From positions 1 to 34,850 of the forward strand of contig NZ_VMNX01000086.1 of NCBI RefSeq assembly GCF_009377235.1: a DNA stretch of 34,850 nt. The letters are read 5' to 3'. Shown piece after piece: positions 25,318 through 34,444 of this stretch (position 1 is the stretch's first letter; each line of letters opens with the position of its first letter). The stretch is from Streptomyces acidicola. Lineage in GTDB: Bacteria; Actinomycetota; Actinomycetes; Streptomycetales; Streptomycetaceae. The position numbers were made by a program, and so were the translations under genes. The notes beneath the pieces were generated by a model that was not told where the DNA came from, did no database searches, and worked only from the letters and a program-made list of their open reading frames with translations.

Positions 25318-27982
25318 GACAGCGCCGGCACCGGGAGTGGTGGAGCCACCAACCGCGTTCGCCTCCCCACTGACCCTCATCCTCGACGAGGAGCGCGCGG
25401 GCGGGCGGAACCTGGAGGAAGCACTCTTCCTCAGCTTCACCGCCGATCTCGGCTTCTTCGAGGAGGTCGCCCTCGGCGTCACTCAGGCCACCGGCGCACG
25501 CGTCACGGTGGCGGGAGACGTCTCCATGGCCCGGAACGATCCCCGCTCCGTCCGGCGGGCCGGCCGGAGCTACCTCGCCGGTATGGCATACGCTCACGGT
25601 GCCGCGTTCCATCCCAAGCTGATCGTCCTCGCCGGACCCGAACACGCCATCATCGCCCTCGGCTCCGGCAACACCACGCTGGCCGGGTGGCAGGCCAACG
25701 CCGAACTGTGGACGGTTCTGCGGGTGGACGGCGAGCAGAGTCCCACCGCGGTTCCGGAGCTGTCGGCATGGCTGCGCGACCTCCCGGAAGAGGTGAGGTT
25801 CTCCGCCGGAGTGCCACAGGCGCTGGGTCGGGTCGCAGCGCTGCTGGACCGGCTCCACCGCGACAGGACACCCACCGCGCCACAGGTCCGCGTCGTTAGC
25901 AGTCTGCGTTCGCCGATCATCGATCAGTTGCCGCAGGGGCCCGTCGATGAACTGGCCGTGTTCGCGCCCTTCTACGACCGGCGCTCGATGGCACTGCGGC
26001 GGCTGCTCGAACGTTTCCGTCCGAGCCGGTTCACCCTCGCCTACCAGCCCGGACTCAGCGATCTCGACGGTCCGTCGGTCGCCGCCCTGGTGAAGGAGTA
26101 CGACGGACGCGTCATCAGCAACAACGACCAGCGTTACCGCCACGGGAAACTCGTCGAGTGGGTCTCCGAGGGGCAGCGGTGGGCCCTGACCGGCAGCCCG
26201 AACCTCTCCGCTGCGGCCCTGCTGCTTTCCCAGAGCGACGGCGGCAACTGCGAACTCGGCATCATCGCCCCCATCCCCGCCACCCTCCTTCCGGACGGCA
26301 CCGACGAGCCCGCCGCCCGGCTGCACACAGTCCCGCCCCTTCCCCGCCCCATCGCCGGCAATGGGCCACTGCTGCTCGGTGCCCTACGCGTACCGGACGG
26401 CCTGGAGATCAGCGTGGCCCGGCCTCTCTCCGACACCGCTCACCTGGAGTTGTCTCAGGCCGCAGCACCGCCGGAGGCATGGGAGCGCATCGCCGACATC
26501 CCGCCCGGACAGGCCACGCTGACGGTGACGGCTCCGGCCGATGCGGGCAGCCGTGTGCGCCTGGTCGTAGTCGACAGCGACGGCGTACCGAGCTTCGGCA
26601 ACATCGTGTTCGTCGTCGACCCTGACCGCGCGCTGCGCCGAATGACCCCGACCCAGTCCCAGGCCCCCACGACACGGCCACCCGACCTGTTCACGGACCC
26701 CCGGCTCGCCGAACGATTCCTGGGCGACCTGGAGACCCTTCGTACGGGGTTGCCCCCCACCTCAGCGGGCGTATCCGCGAGCAGCAGCACCGGCGGTGCC
26801 GCCGCGACGGCCCCGCTTGACGGCGACGAGGACGGCTGGGAGCGCTATCTGGACGAATGCGCCGGACGCGTCGGACACCCGCTCACGCGCTTCGCGCTGG
26901 GACTCCCCCTTCCCACCGACATCAGCACGCCCTTTCAGGACCTGCTGCCCGTCTCCTGGGACGAGCGGTTCACCGACGACAGCGAAGCCGCCCTCGACGA
27001 TGACGACGCCGAGACCATGGCGGCAGAGCACGATCCCGAGGCAGCCGATGCCGAAGCGAGCAGCACCGCCACCCTGCCCGACCTCCGGCAGGCCGACCAG
27101 GAAGTCCGCCGTAGATACCGGCGCTGGGTGGAGCGCCTCGTCGCCCTCGCTCCCCACCTGGGTCCTCCCGAGCGCATGCTCGTCGTCCGGCTGACCCTGT
27201 GGACCGTCGCGGCCGGCGCCTGGTCTCCAGCACAATCCGACTGGCTGCCGCTGCTTTCCCGGGCCGTCCGCGCACTGAACCGAAATGATCTCCCCGAGCG
27301 GATCGAGCCCCAGGTCGGCAGCCTCGCCGCAGTCGCCCTCGCCGTGCTCCGAAGCCACGCCCCGCGCTACGAGATCACCCCTGAGACACTCGCCTTCAAC
27401 GAAGCCTCCCAGGCAGTCGGCCACCTGCTTCCCGCAGTGGACTCCGCGTACATCGCGGAATACACGGCGCTGCTCGACACAGCCTTCGGCCCGGCCGTCG
27501 ACCAAGCCGCCGTGCTCGATGTCGCGTCGGACGTCGTCCAGGACGATCCCCTCGCTGACGCCGTATGGTCCCTCGCCGAGAAGGGGCGCGACGTACACCG
27601 CCACGGACGACTCCTGCTCCATGTCACCGGCCGCTTCAGCAACCCCGCGCTGGTGGCACTCGAAGCAGTCGGCTCCGCCGAGGATGCGCCCCTGGTCGGG
27701 GCCTGGGCCGACTCGGGCTCGGAGTCCGGCGGGGGAGGTTGGGCGCTGGTTGTCTGGCGTCGACCCGACCTCATCGTGGTCGATGCTCGCCGGCCGGTTC
27801 CCCTCTGGCGGCATTACCGGCTCACCGGACTTGTAGGCCCCCGAGCTCTCGCCGCACAGCGCAGCTTCGAATCCGCTGCCTCCGTACCCCACGGCCCCCG
27901 CAACCAGCCATTCGAACTGGCTCACCAAGTCCTGTCGGATCTCGGCCTGGTCGGACCCCAACCACCGCAATGTGAGCCATAG
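25310..27982 (+). CDS. PLD-like (HKD-variant) protein, 890 residues
   Basis: The first 320 residues carry two phospholipase-D-type half-motifs: H101-x-K103 with GSGN (118-121), and H278-x-K280 with GSPN (295-298), the second followed by CELGII. This is the arrangement of PLD-superfamily nucleases. The Asp of the classical HxKx4D motif is not conserved in either copy (Ala108 and Val285), as in several nuclease branches. Residues 500-890 are acidic then helical, with no recognised domain. The TTG start at 25310 has GGGAGGG seven bases upstream and overlaps the preceding gene by 8 bp. In a defence island a nuclease effector is the likely role; a phospholipase or inactive scaffold is possible. 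It is not a DISARM DrmC by context, as no helicase or DUF1998 gene is present. Confidence 0.75.
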   Translation: MTETAPAPGVVEPPTAFASPLTLILDEERAGGRNLEEALFLSFTADLGFFEEVALGVTQATGARVTVAGDVSMARNDPRSVRRAGRSYLAGMAYAHGAAFHPKLIVLAGPEHAIIALGSGNTTLAGWQANAELWTVLRVDGEQSPTAVPELSAWLRDLPEEVRFSAGVPQALGRVAALLDRLHRDRTPTAPQVRVVSSLRSPIIDQLPQGPVDELAVFAPFYDRRSMALRRLLERFRPSRFTLAYQPGLSDLDGPSVAALVKEYDGRVISNNDQRYRHGKLVEWVSEGQRWALTGSPNLSAAALLLSQSDGGNCELGIIAPIPATLLPDGTDEPAARLHTVPPLPRPIAGNGPLLLGALRVPDGLEISVARPLSDTAHLELSQAAAPPEAWERIADIPPGQATLTVTAPADAGSRVRLVVVDSDGVPSFGNIVFVVDPDRALRRMTPTQSQAPTTRPPDLFTDPRLAERFLGDLETLRTGLPPTSAGVSASSSTGGAAATAPLDGDEDGWERYLDECAGRVGHPLTRFALGLPLPTDISTPFQDLLPVSWDERFTDDSEAALDDDDAETMAAEHDPEAADAEASSTATLPDLRQADQEVRRRYRRWVERLVALAPHLGPPERMLVVRLTLWTVAAGAWSPAQSDWLPLLSRAVRALNRNDLPERIEPQVGSLAAVALAVLRSHAPRYEITPETLAFNEASQAVGHLLPAVDSAYIAEYTALLDTAFGPAVDQAAVLDVASDVVQDDPLADAVWSLAEKGRDVHRHGRLLLHVTGRFSNPALVALEAVGSAEDAPLVGAWADSGSESGGGGWALVVWRRPDLIVVDARRPVPLWRHYRLTGLVGPRALAAQRSFESAASVPHGPRNQPFELAHQVLSDLGLVGPQPPQCEP

Positions 27983-28071
27983 CCTGGGGAGTTTCTACAT
28001 GTCCATCGCGGAAGATCCGCGTCACGGACACTCAATCACCGCGCACTCACGATCAGTCGAGACCAAGGTGC

Positions 28072-28109
28072 ACGCGGCATCGACAACAGTATGTATGTCG
28101 ATGCCGCGT
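28072..28109. terminator. Perfect 14-bp bidirectional hairpin
   Basis: Bases 28072-28085 and 28096-28109 are exact reverse complements with a 10-nt AT-rich loop. It lies in the 150-bp interval between the convergent PLD-like gene (ends 27982) and TPR-CHAT gene (ends 28133) and can terminate both. Nothing else is seen in the interval. Confidence 0.75.
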
Positions 28110-28132
28110 CTCAGCAGCGACACCGCCCGCGT

Positions 28133-31100
28133 TCAGATCCCGGCGTGCAAGTGGGCCGCCCAGAGGTAGGGGGACTTGGAATAGCGATCACGGACCCTGC
28201 GCACAGTGTGGTGCAGAGCACGGGCCGCCGCATCCGTGTCGAGGTCAGCATGCTGGTCGGTGACCCCGCCGAGCTCAGCGTAGAAGTCAGCTGCCATATG
28301 CGAGGCCACCTCGTCGTTTATCTCCCAGAGGGTGCCAATGACGTGGGGAAAACCCGCGAGCTGAAAAGCCGATGTGAGATGGATGGCCTCGTCGATCAGC
28401 TCCACGGATTCCATGAACGCTGTTCGGCACGCTGACAGGTAGGCCAGTTGGGCCGAGTCCATCTTCATTCCTGCAAGGCTCGCCACCGTGAGCGGATCAC
28501 GTTCGTGGTCGTGCAGAAGCAACAGGCTCTGGGACGGGTCGTCGGGGTCGTGGGCACCGTGGCACGCGAAATGAACGATCCCGGAATCGGAGAGGGCCTT
28601 CAGGACCCGAGCCTTGGTCGGTCGTGTCTCCGGCCCGGGGACGGTCATGCCGTCAGCTTCTGCACCCGGCGCCATGAGGAGCGTCGGCTCGGGCAGCAGG
28701 CCGCACAGCAGTGCGGCTTCTTCCGAGACGTGGTCCAGGCGACCTTGAACGCCCGGAGTTGTGGGCATGGCCACGATCAGTGACCGGCTCACGGACGGCG
28801 CGGATGTGCGACGACGGCGCGCGTGGTGCAGTGCGCGGATAGTGGTGGTGTACGAGGAGATGACACGGTCCATGACTGTCGGCGGTTCCCCGTCTCTCAA
28901 GTCGGCCCGGAGCGGCTCGGAGTGATGGCCGGCAGCGTGCAGAGGTAGCAGCGAGAGGAGCCCGCCAGGCGCCCACCAGACGCGGGGCCACGGCTGTCCG
29001 GGAGAGGGCTCACCAGTGAAACCAAGGCTGCGCAGGACCGGCTCGGCCGCCGCGTCCCACAGCCACCCCAAGACAGCGTGAAGCGTCGCTTGCGCCTCCT
29101 TTCGCGTGAGAGGCGACATGCGCGGGTCCGCAACGGTTTCCAGTGCCCCATGGAAAGTCTGTATCTGGTCGATGACGAGGTCGTACGTAAGGTCGGGCAG
29201 GTTCAGGGACTCGATTCCATCGGACGTCAACAGCAGTGCGTCGCTGCGGTAGTGGCTGACGGTGAAGCTCACCACCGGGCCGGAGGCGGCTTGTGCCAGG
29301 AGCTCACTGACGGCGGGCGGACGAGCGAAGCTGGCGAATCCTTCCTGCGCTCGGATGTTGCCCAGCGTGGCCTGAAGTTGGTCGGCGCGGCTGCGTCGTT
29401 GCTCCTCGGCATCGACCGCACGTACCGCGGCGCTTACTTGTCCGTCAGGCTCCGTGAGGGAAGCCAATTCCATCGGCCGGTCCAGCTCGTCCCGAAGTAC
29501 CTCGAAGCGATGGGCCAGGTCGGGATGGCGCTCGCGAAGCTCTGCGAGGTCGCTCCGCATGTCCAACGCCTGGCTGTGGAGGACGCCGCGACCCACCTCG
29601 ATCAACTGCAGTGCTCGCGCCGCCCGTTCAGCGGGTGTGCCTTCGCGAGAAGCAAGAGCTAGTGCCGCCGCATCTCCGGCCAGCCCGGACCACTTGCCCA
29701 TGGCGTGCTGCTGGTCACCGCGACTCAGCCGGCGGTCTGCCACTTCGGGCAGCAGGCGTACGGCACCGTCCAGGAGATCAGCTGCGAGATCAGGATCCGA
29801 CCGTCCGGTCATTGAAGCCGCTGCCTGGGCGGCCCGAATCCGAATCGAGGGCCTAGCCCCGTCGGCTCGCGCGCCTTCCATGTGGGCGGCCAGGGCGCGA
29901 TCAAAGTCCTGTCTCAAGTGAGTCCGCTGATAACGGCGGTGCAAGGCCGACCCGAGCTGGAACAGGTAGTCGGCACGCTCAGGATGTTCTGCCGGCGAGG
30001 TGTCGAGCGCGGCCTGACACGCAACCACCGCGTCGTCTAGGTCCGCAGTAGACCCGGTCTTCTCGAACCTGACGGTCAGCACACCCCCCAGCAAGGACAA
30101 GTACCTCGAGCGCTCAGGGTGGTGGGATGGAACGGTGGCGGTCGCATCCTGTCCCGCCGCAACCGCGCCGTCCAAGTCCTCAAAGCTTCCAGCGCGCTGG
30201 AAGCGGGCATACAGGGCGACCGACAGATTCGCGAGGAAACGAGGACGGTCAGGACTGCTTGCATCCACAATGCCGAGGACCTCGCGGTTCCTTCGGATCA
30301 CCTCGTCGAGGTCTTGGGGGTCCCCGTTCCGTTCGTAACGCTGCAACAACACTGCGCCGAGATTGGACAGCATCGCCGCGAAGGCGGAGTGTTCACGGGG
30401 CGCCGTCTTCACAGCTCCGTGCGCGAACTCGATCGCGGCGTCCAGGTCCGACATCCCCCCGGTGTGCTTGAACCGAGTCCACAGCATCAGACCGACGTTG
30501 GACAGACGGGTCGATCGGTCGACGTGACCGTCCGCGGTGGCCTGAGCGGAAGCGCGACTGACACTGATCGCCTCGTCCAGGTCGGCCATATCACCAGTGC
30601 ATTCGAAACGCTGCCAGAGAGAGATGGCCAAGTTGTTGAGGGCCGCGTTGAACTCGGTCTGGTTCGGGGTAATTTCCCGGGAAGCAGCGCGGTTCATCTC
30701 GATCGCCGTATCAAGGTCATATCTGTCGCCGCCGTTGCGGTATCGCGCCAGGAGAGCCTGACCCAGGCCGGAGAGACGAAGTCCACGAGCCCGGTGCCCC
30801 GGCGGGAGCATCTCCAGAGCTTCCTGGAACGCGTTGACGGATCGGTCCAGATAGGCTGTTTCCCCGGTCCGCTCGAATCGAGTCAGCGTGATGTCACCGA
30901 GCCCAAACAGGAATATGGAGCGTCCAGGATGTTCCTCGGAGGCATCCTCTACTGCGGTCTGGCCGCACTCGATCGCGCTGTCCAGATCCGCCGGGACACC
31001 AGTGCTCTCATATCGGGCCCGCCAGGCGATCCCAAGATTGTGAAGAAATCCTGCCTTGTCGTCGTCCTCGGCACAGAGGTCTGACGCTTCTTGGAAGGCT

Positions 31101-31948
31101 TCGATCGCCGCGTCCAGGTCCGACAGGATGCCTCTCTCGGTGAACCTGGTCTGCAGCGCGGTGCCCAGGTTATTGAGTCCGCCAGCCCGGTGGGCAGGGG
31201 AGCCCGCGGCAGCTTGGACTGCCAGTCGGCCGGTCTCGATCGCATCGTCCAGGTCCGCCGCCATACCTGTATGAGTGAAGCGCTCCATCAGCACACCCGA
31301 CAGGTTGGACAGCATGACCGGCTGGTTCGGGTGCCCTGTCGCCGTGCTTTCCACTGCGCCCTGGGCAGCGTCGATCGCCGCGTCCAGATCCGCTCGTTCG
31401 CCACCCACGTCGAAGTGGGATTTCAGGATGACGGAAAGATTGGACAGCGTTTCCGCGTGCTCGCTTTGTCCACGGGGAATAGCGGCCGCGATGCGCCGCA
31501 GGAGATCGGTCATTCTTGCGCGCAGCGCCGGGCTCGGCGAAGCGTCCATCCCTTGCTGGATCCTCCAGACGAAACCAAGCGCGTGCTGGGCCACATCTGG
31601 AAGGAGTTCGTCTGGCAGATCCTCCTCATCTGCGCCGAACACGAAACAGGGCGTGAACTTCGCGACGGCTTCCTCTCTGTCCCGCTGCCCAGCCCCTTCG
31701 GGAAGTGCCCGGTACCTGAAGGCGTGCAACCAACCGAGGACGTAATGACCTTCCAGGTCGGACTCGTCGTTTCGGAGTATTGCGGCAAGTTGGCGGGCCT
31801 CGACCAGTGCTTCCGGCTCCAGCACCACACCAAGGTCCTGTTCACGGGCCAGCCGTTCGAGCCGCAACCCCACTACGGCAATCCGCTGCTCCAGTTCGTG
31901 TTCCCTTGCGAAGTCCTGCTCGCGCCCCTGCATGAACCGTCCTGTCAC
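28133..31948 (-). CDS. TPR-repeat protein with C-terminal CHAT caspase-like protease
   Basis: Protein of 1271 residues. Residues of about 150-750 contain a long series of TPR-like repeats, each with the pattern aromatic-x2-TG-x3-DLD-x-AI. A helical linker follows. The last 300 residues form a CHAT domain (caspase HetF-associated with TPRs): IVHFACHGAHD with catalytic His near 1130, AYLSACRTAF with catalytic Cys near 1174, then FQLAGFPHVIGTLW. Both catalytic residues are present, so an active protease is expected, gated by whatever binds the TPRs. Start GTG 31948 with GGAG nine bases up; ATG 31933 is an alternative. Third gene of an operon with a small protein and a membrane protein, a layout like caspase-TPR (CATRA) conflict systems. 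The proteolytic target is unknown. Confidence 0.85.
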   Translation of the reverse strand: MTGRFMQGREQDFAREHELEQRIAVVGLRLERLAREQDLGVVLEPEALVEARQLAAILRNDESDLEGHYVLGWLHAFRYRALPEGAGQRDREEAVAKFTPCFVFGADEEDLPDELLPDVAQHALGFVWRIQQGMDASPSPALRARMTDLLRRIAAAIPRGQSEHAETLSNLSVILKSHFDVGGERADLDAAIDAAQGAVESTATGHPNQPVMLSNLSGVLMERFTHTGMAADLDDAIETGRLAVQAAAGSPAHRAGGLNNLGTALQTRFTERGILSDLDAAIEAFQEASDLCAEDDDKAGFLHNLGIAWRARYESTGVPADLDSAIECGQTAVEDASEEHPGRSIFLFGLGDITLTRFERTGETAYLDRSVNAFQEALEMLPPGHRARGLRLSGLGQALLARYRNGGDRYDLDTAIEMNRAASREITPNQTEFNAALNNLAISLWQRFECTGDMADLDEAISVSRASAQATADGHVDRSTRLSNVGLMLWTRFKHTGGMSDLDAAIEFAHGAVKTAPREHSAFAAMLSNLGAVLLQRYERNGDPQDLDEVIRRNREVLGIVDASSPDRPRFLANLSVALYARFQRAGSFEDLDGAVAAGQDATATVPSHHPERSRYLSLLGGVLTVRFEKTGSTADLDDAVVACQAALDTSPAEHPERADYLFQLGSALHRRYQRTHLRQDFDRALAAHMEGARADGARPSIRIRAAQAAASMTGRSDPDLAADLLDGAVRLLPEVADRRLSRGDQQHAMGKWSGLAGDAAALALASREGTPAERAARALQLIEVGRGVLHSQALDMRSDLAELRERHPDLAHRFEVLRDELDRPMELASLTEPDGQVSAAVRAVDAEEQRRSRADQLQATLGNIRAQEGFASFARPPAVSELLAQAASGPVVSFTVSHYRSDALLLTSDGIESLNLPDLTYDLVIDQIQTFHGALETVADPRMSPLTRKEAQATLHAVLGWLWDAAAEPVLRSLGFTGEPSPGQPWPRVWWAPGGLLSLLPLHAAGHHSEPLRADLRDGEPPTVMDRVISSYTTTIRALHHARRRRTSAPSVSRSLIVAMPTTPGVQGRLDHVSEEAALLCGLLPEPTLLMAPGAEADGMTVPGPETRPTKARVLKALSDSGIVHFACHGAHDPDDPSQSLLLLHDHERDPLTVASLAGMKMDSAQLAYLSACRTAFMESVELIDEAIHLTSAFQLAGFPHVIGTLWEINDEVASHMAADFYAELGGVTDQHADLDTDAAARALHHTVRRVRDRYSKSPYLWAAHLHAGI

Positions 31949-32021
31949 TTCCCGGTCTCCGGTAGGTCTGATTGCTGCACTGTCCAGGTCTGCCGAGGCG
32001 AGCCTCTGAATGCGAGGGAGC

Positions 32022-32957
32022 TCACGAAGCCGGCTCCGTCGCTGGCGCCAGGCTGCTCAGCCGTCGCATGACCGCGCCACCGAGTGGAGGGCCCATTGGC
32101 TGTTCCTCGATGCGCAGCTTGTCGGCCAGGTCCGTCAGGTGAAGGCGCACAGATGCCTCCAGCAGCGTGGCGTAGGTGTCCGAGGCAGTACGGAGGCGAC
32201 GGGCCGAAATGACCACCAGCGTGGCGGCGAGCGGCACCGCGGGCCACCACCACCAGGCCAGAGGCAGATAGAGCAGGGCCCATCCACCGAGGACGGCAGC
32301 TCGCGTCAACGCGGCGCGGGCCCTGCCGATCTCGCCGCGTATCTCTTCCGGCAGCACGAGCCAGAGGTGTGGCCAGAGGATGAGGAGATCGACATGTGCG
32401 TCTCGGTCTAGCCGGACCGCGGTGGCGTGGATCCGGTCACCACTCCAGGTCGGCCGTTCAGGCCGCTCCACGGAGATACGTTCGCACCTGTGGGCCGCAC
32501 GATGACGCTCCCGGGGCCTGGGGCGGTCAGCCGGACGCGGAGCACGCTCCAGAAGCCGTAGGGCTTCGTACTCCGCCCGTGCCGCGTCCCAGCGACGCTG
32601 TCGGCGTGACACGTGACGCTCGGCCAACTCGCCGAACAACCACGGCCATGCGCCCCAGCCGGCAGCCAGGGCCACACGCTCGACAACGGAGCCGAGGGAC
32701 TGGGCGGCCAGACCAGTGACGGCCGCACCGGCCAGGATGGCAGCGAGCAGCACGACCTGGCCGCCCACCGTGGTGGCCTCGGGAGCCCGGGCAACGTCCG
32801 AGATCGCGTGAGTAAGCCGCCCCACGTCCAGCGCGGCACTCTGCCCGAGGGTGTGTCCGGCTGCGGCGACCGCCAAGTAGAGCGCGCCTGGGAGTACGAG
32901 GAGAGTCAGCCACCGCTCGGCCAGCTTCTTGCTGAGTTCACTGAGCAGCCCTCCCAC
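32022..32957 (-). CDS. Membrane protein of the CHAT operon
   Basis: Protein of 311 residues with hydrophobic segments at about 16-34, 64-88 and a paired block at about 228-262 containing a WWWW run. Between them lies a basic, Arg-rich cytoplasmic loop of about 110 residues. No signal peptidase site and no enzymatic motif were seen, and no family is recognised beyond its association with TPR-CHAT genes. The GTG start at 32957 overlaps the preceding stop codon by one base (TAGTG). It is followed 73 bases later by the CHAT gene. It could anchor the protease at the membrane or be its effector target. Confidence 0.7.
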   Translation of the reverse strand: MGGLLSELSKKLAERWLTLLVLPGALYLAVAAAGHTLGQSAALDVGRLTHAISDVARAPEATTVGGQVVLLAAILAGAAVTGLAAQSLGSVVERVALAAGWGAWPWLFGELAERHVSRRQRRWDAARAEYEALRLLERAPRPADRPRPRERHRAAHRCERISVERPERPTWSGDRIHATAVRLDRDAHVDLLILWPHLWLVLPEEIRGEIGRARAALTRAAVLGGWALLYLPLAWWWWPAVPLAATLVVISARRLRTASDTYATLLEASVRLHLTDLADKLRIEEQPMGPPLGGAVMRRLSSLAPATEPAS

Positions 32958-33352
32958 TACGGGAGCCTCTCCCGGATCAGCGCCGTCTCGCCGGGGGCAA
33001 ACTGGCAGCGTGGCACGTCGTCGTCCACTTCATGACCGGACCGACCGATACACAGCTGCAAGGGGCACCGGTACACGACGTCTAAATCAGCAACACCGAC
33101 CAGTATGACACTGCGGCCCGTTCCCCCATACACCCCCGACGGGTCGCCTGCGCGTCGAACCGCTGCGTGCAAAGCGTCCAGAAGGACAGTGAGCGAGACG
33201 TCGTCCGCGGGCGGCCTGCCGACTACGGCTTCGACAGCACGCAAGGCGGCGTCGTCCTCGTCGAGCAGCGCGGCGAGTTCGTCCCGATGCCCACACACGT
33301 ACGACAGTGCCTTGGCGATCCTCAGGCCGCCTACTTCCACCTGGCTCGTCAT
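32957..33352 (-). CDS. Small first protein of the CHAT operon
   Basis: Protein of 131 residues. The N-terminal 60 residues are helical (GLRIAKALSYVCGHRDELAA...). The C-terminal 60 residues contain DVVYRCPLQLCIGRS and PRCQFAPGETALIRERL, a Cys pattern (CX4C plus one) that suggests a small metal-stabilised fold common at the C-termini of streptomycete CHAT-associated proteins. Start: ATG 33352 with GGGGGCGGAG upstream; the frame is open to 33676, but that extension has mixed codon use, so I do not include it. It probably acts as sensor or adaptor of the operon. Function inferred from context only. Confidence 0.6.
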   Translation of the reverse strand: MTSQVEVGGLRIAKALSYVCGHRDELAALLDEDDAALRAVEAVVGRPPADDVSLTVLLDALHAAVRRAGDPSGVYGGTGRSVILVGVADLDVVYRCPLQLCIGRSGHEVDDDVPRCQFAPGETALIRERLP

Positions 33353-33626
33353 GCAAAACTCCGCCCCCTGCGCCTTGTTGATCCACCAGGCCGCCATTCT
33401 TGCTCCAAATGTGCAGGTGCACGCGCGGGTTCGGCCAACTCCCTCGGGCAGAGCAAAGAGGCGCCGAGGTCCTTGAAAGGACGGTTCAGCCGATCTCCTC
33501 TGCGCGAGCGATGCGTAGGCGGCGGTGTGCCACGCGCCACGCTGCCGCTGACGGCGTACGGCATCGCGCAAATTCGCCTTCGTGACGCGGCGTGCGGAAG
33601 CAACCGTCATGCCGTCCCCTCGCTGC

Positions 33627-33659
33627 TTGGGAGAAATCTGGGAGAAGATCTTCCCCCAG
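33627..33659. repeat. Short direct repeats and near-palindrome beside the attachment site
   Basis: TGGGAGAA occurs at 33628-33635 and 33639-33646 (11-base period). The second copy is part of a 22-bp near-perfect palindrome (33638-33659, one mismatch pair, centre GATC). They lie in the 400-bp gene-free stretch between the CHAT operon and the tRNA fragment. Integrase arm-type sites often look like this near attachment cores, but regulatory use for the CHAT operon is equally possible. Confidence 0.35.
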
Positions 33660-33752
33660 AGCCCCCGCGAGACCACCCGAGGCCAACCATCACCAACGCG
33701 CTGACCTGCAACGATATCGTCAACAGCAGGTGGTCAACATGATCGAACCTCA

Positions 33753-33794
33753 TTCGGGACGAAGAGGTCGTGGGTTCAAATCCCGCCACCCCGA
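33753..33794 (+). other. 3' fragment of tRNA-Pro(CGG): integration attachment site
   Basis: Reads as a tRNA 3' half. Anticodon loop TTCGGGA (33753-33759, anticodon CGG) and stem CGAAG, variable AGGTC, T-arm GTGGG-TTCAAAT-CCCGC (33770-33786), acceptor strand CACCCCG (33787-33793) and discriminator A. Upstream of the anticodon loop the tRNA match ends: the bases before it do not pair with CGAAG. So only the 3' part is present, cut exactly at the anticodon loop, as expected for a tyrosine-integrase crossover. pSAM2 and related streptomycete elements integrate in tRNA-Pro. An intact copy should exist at the other end of the element. Confidence 0.8.
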
Positions 33795-33805
33795 CAGTGA
33801 AACAC

Positions 33806-33845
33806 CAGGTGAGGCTCCTACGGATATCCGTAGGAGCCTCACCTG
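33806..33845. terminator. 40-bp perfect palindrome downstream of the tRNA fragment
   Basis: Two exact 20-base arms (33806-33825 and 33826-33845) meet without a loop at GGATATCC. The GAAA before it and the TTTC after it extend the symmetry with a small offset. Twelve bases after the tRNA 3' end, it is best read as the original tRNA terminator, which implies that the DNA right of the tRNA fragment is the native downstream flank of that tRNA. Confidence 0.7.
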
Positions 33846-33859
33846 TTTCGTCTGCATGC

Positions 33860-34235
33860 CTATCTGCGTGACCAGCGCTCCGGATCGCGCTTCAAGATGC
33901 CGTCCATGATCACGGGCGCCGGTCTGGATCACGGGCCGGATCTACTACCGGTAGACCTCCTCGGTCACGGCCGTGCCGGAGTGGCCGACGAGCCAGGAGA
34001 CCTCCTCCAGGGGGACGCCGCGGTCGGAGAGCAGCGAGACGAAGCTGTGGCGGAGCTCCCGACGGGTCCACTCGTTGACGTTGATCCCCTCGGCGACCTT
34101 GAGCGCCTGGCGGAAGGCGCACCGCACGTTGGTCGCGTCGAGGGGCTTACCCACGGCCGAGGAGAAGACCGGCCCGTGTTCCTCCCACTGGTCGCCAGCG
34201 GCCAGCCGCTCCCAGCCCTGGTCTTCGAAGTGCTG
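33860..34235 (-). pseudogene. Decayed tyrosine integrase, C-terminal part
   Basis: The minus strand encodes the C-terminal catalytic half of a phage/ICE-type integrase. It is open from 34235 (reading QHFEDQGWERLAAGDQW...) through WTRRELRHSFVSLLSDRGV (the R-H-x-x active-site box) and WLVGHSGTAVTEEVYR, with the second active-site His. Two consecutive TAG codons follow at 33942-33947, then the family-like IRPVIQTGA. A one-base insertion in a C-run near 33912 shifts the frame to IMDGILKRDPERWSRR and a TAG at 33860. The N-terminal half and the catalytic Tyr region are missing or overwritten. Its 3' end points at the tRNA fragment, as int genes usually do. Non-functional. Confidence 0.8.
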
Positions 34236-34444
34236 TCACGGGACCCCGACGCACCGCGTCGGCAGAGCGAGCGTTCGCCGCCCCGCCCGTCTCAGTTCCC
34301 GTCTCATTCAGCCCCGTTCACGGTCGTTCAGACGGGACTGTCAGCAGTTGTTGCCGCCCACGCCGGCCGCCCATGACCGTTGGTGAACGCCCCCGGACGC
34401 AGCCCAAGAGACCGCCAACACAGTTGGAAAGCGTGCGCCCTGAA

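Noticed and set aside
23743..27982. DISARM system because of the PLD-like protein
   Set aside because: No helicase, DUF1998 or SNF2-type gene accompanies it, and the partner protein is unlike DrmA or DrmB.
28133..31948. Repetitive pattern suggesting a repeat array or CRISPR
   Set aside because: The repeats are degenerate, code for TPR-like units within one open frame and have no constant spacer/repeat lengths.
33352..33676. N-terminal extension of the small CHAT-operon protein
   Set aside because: Codon use in the extension is mixed and a good ribosome site precedes the ATG at 33352; kept out of the gene call.
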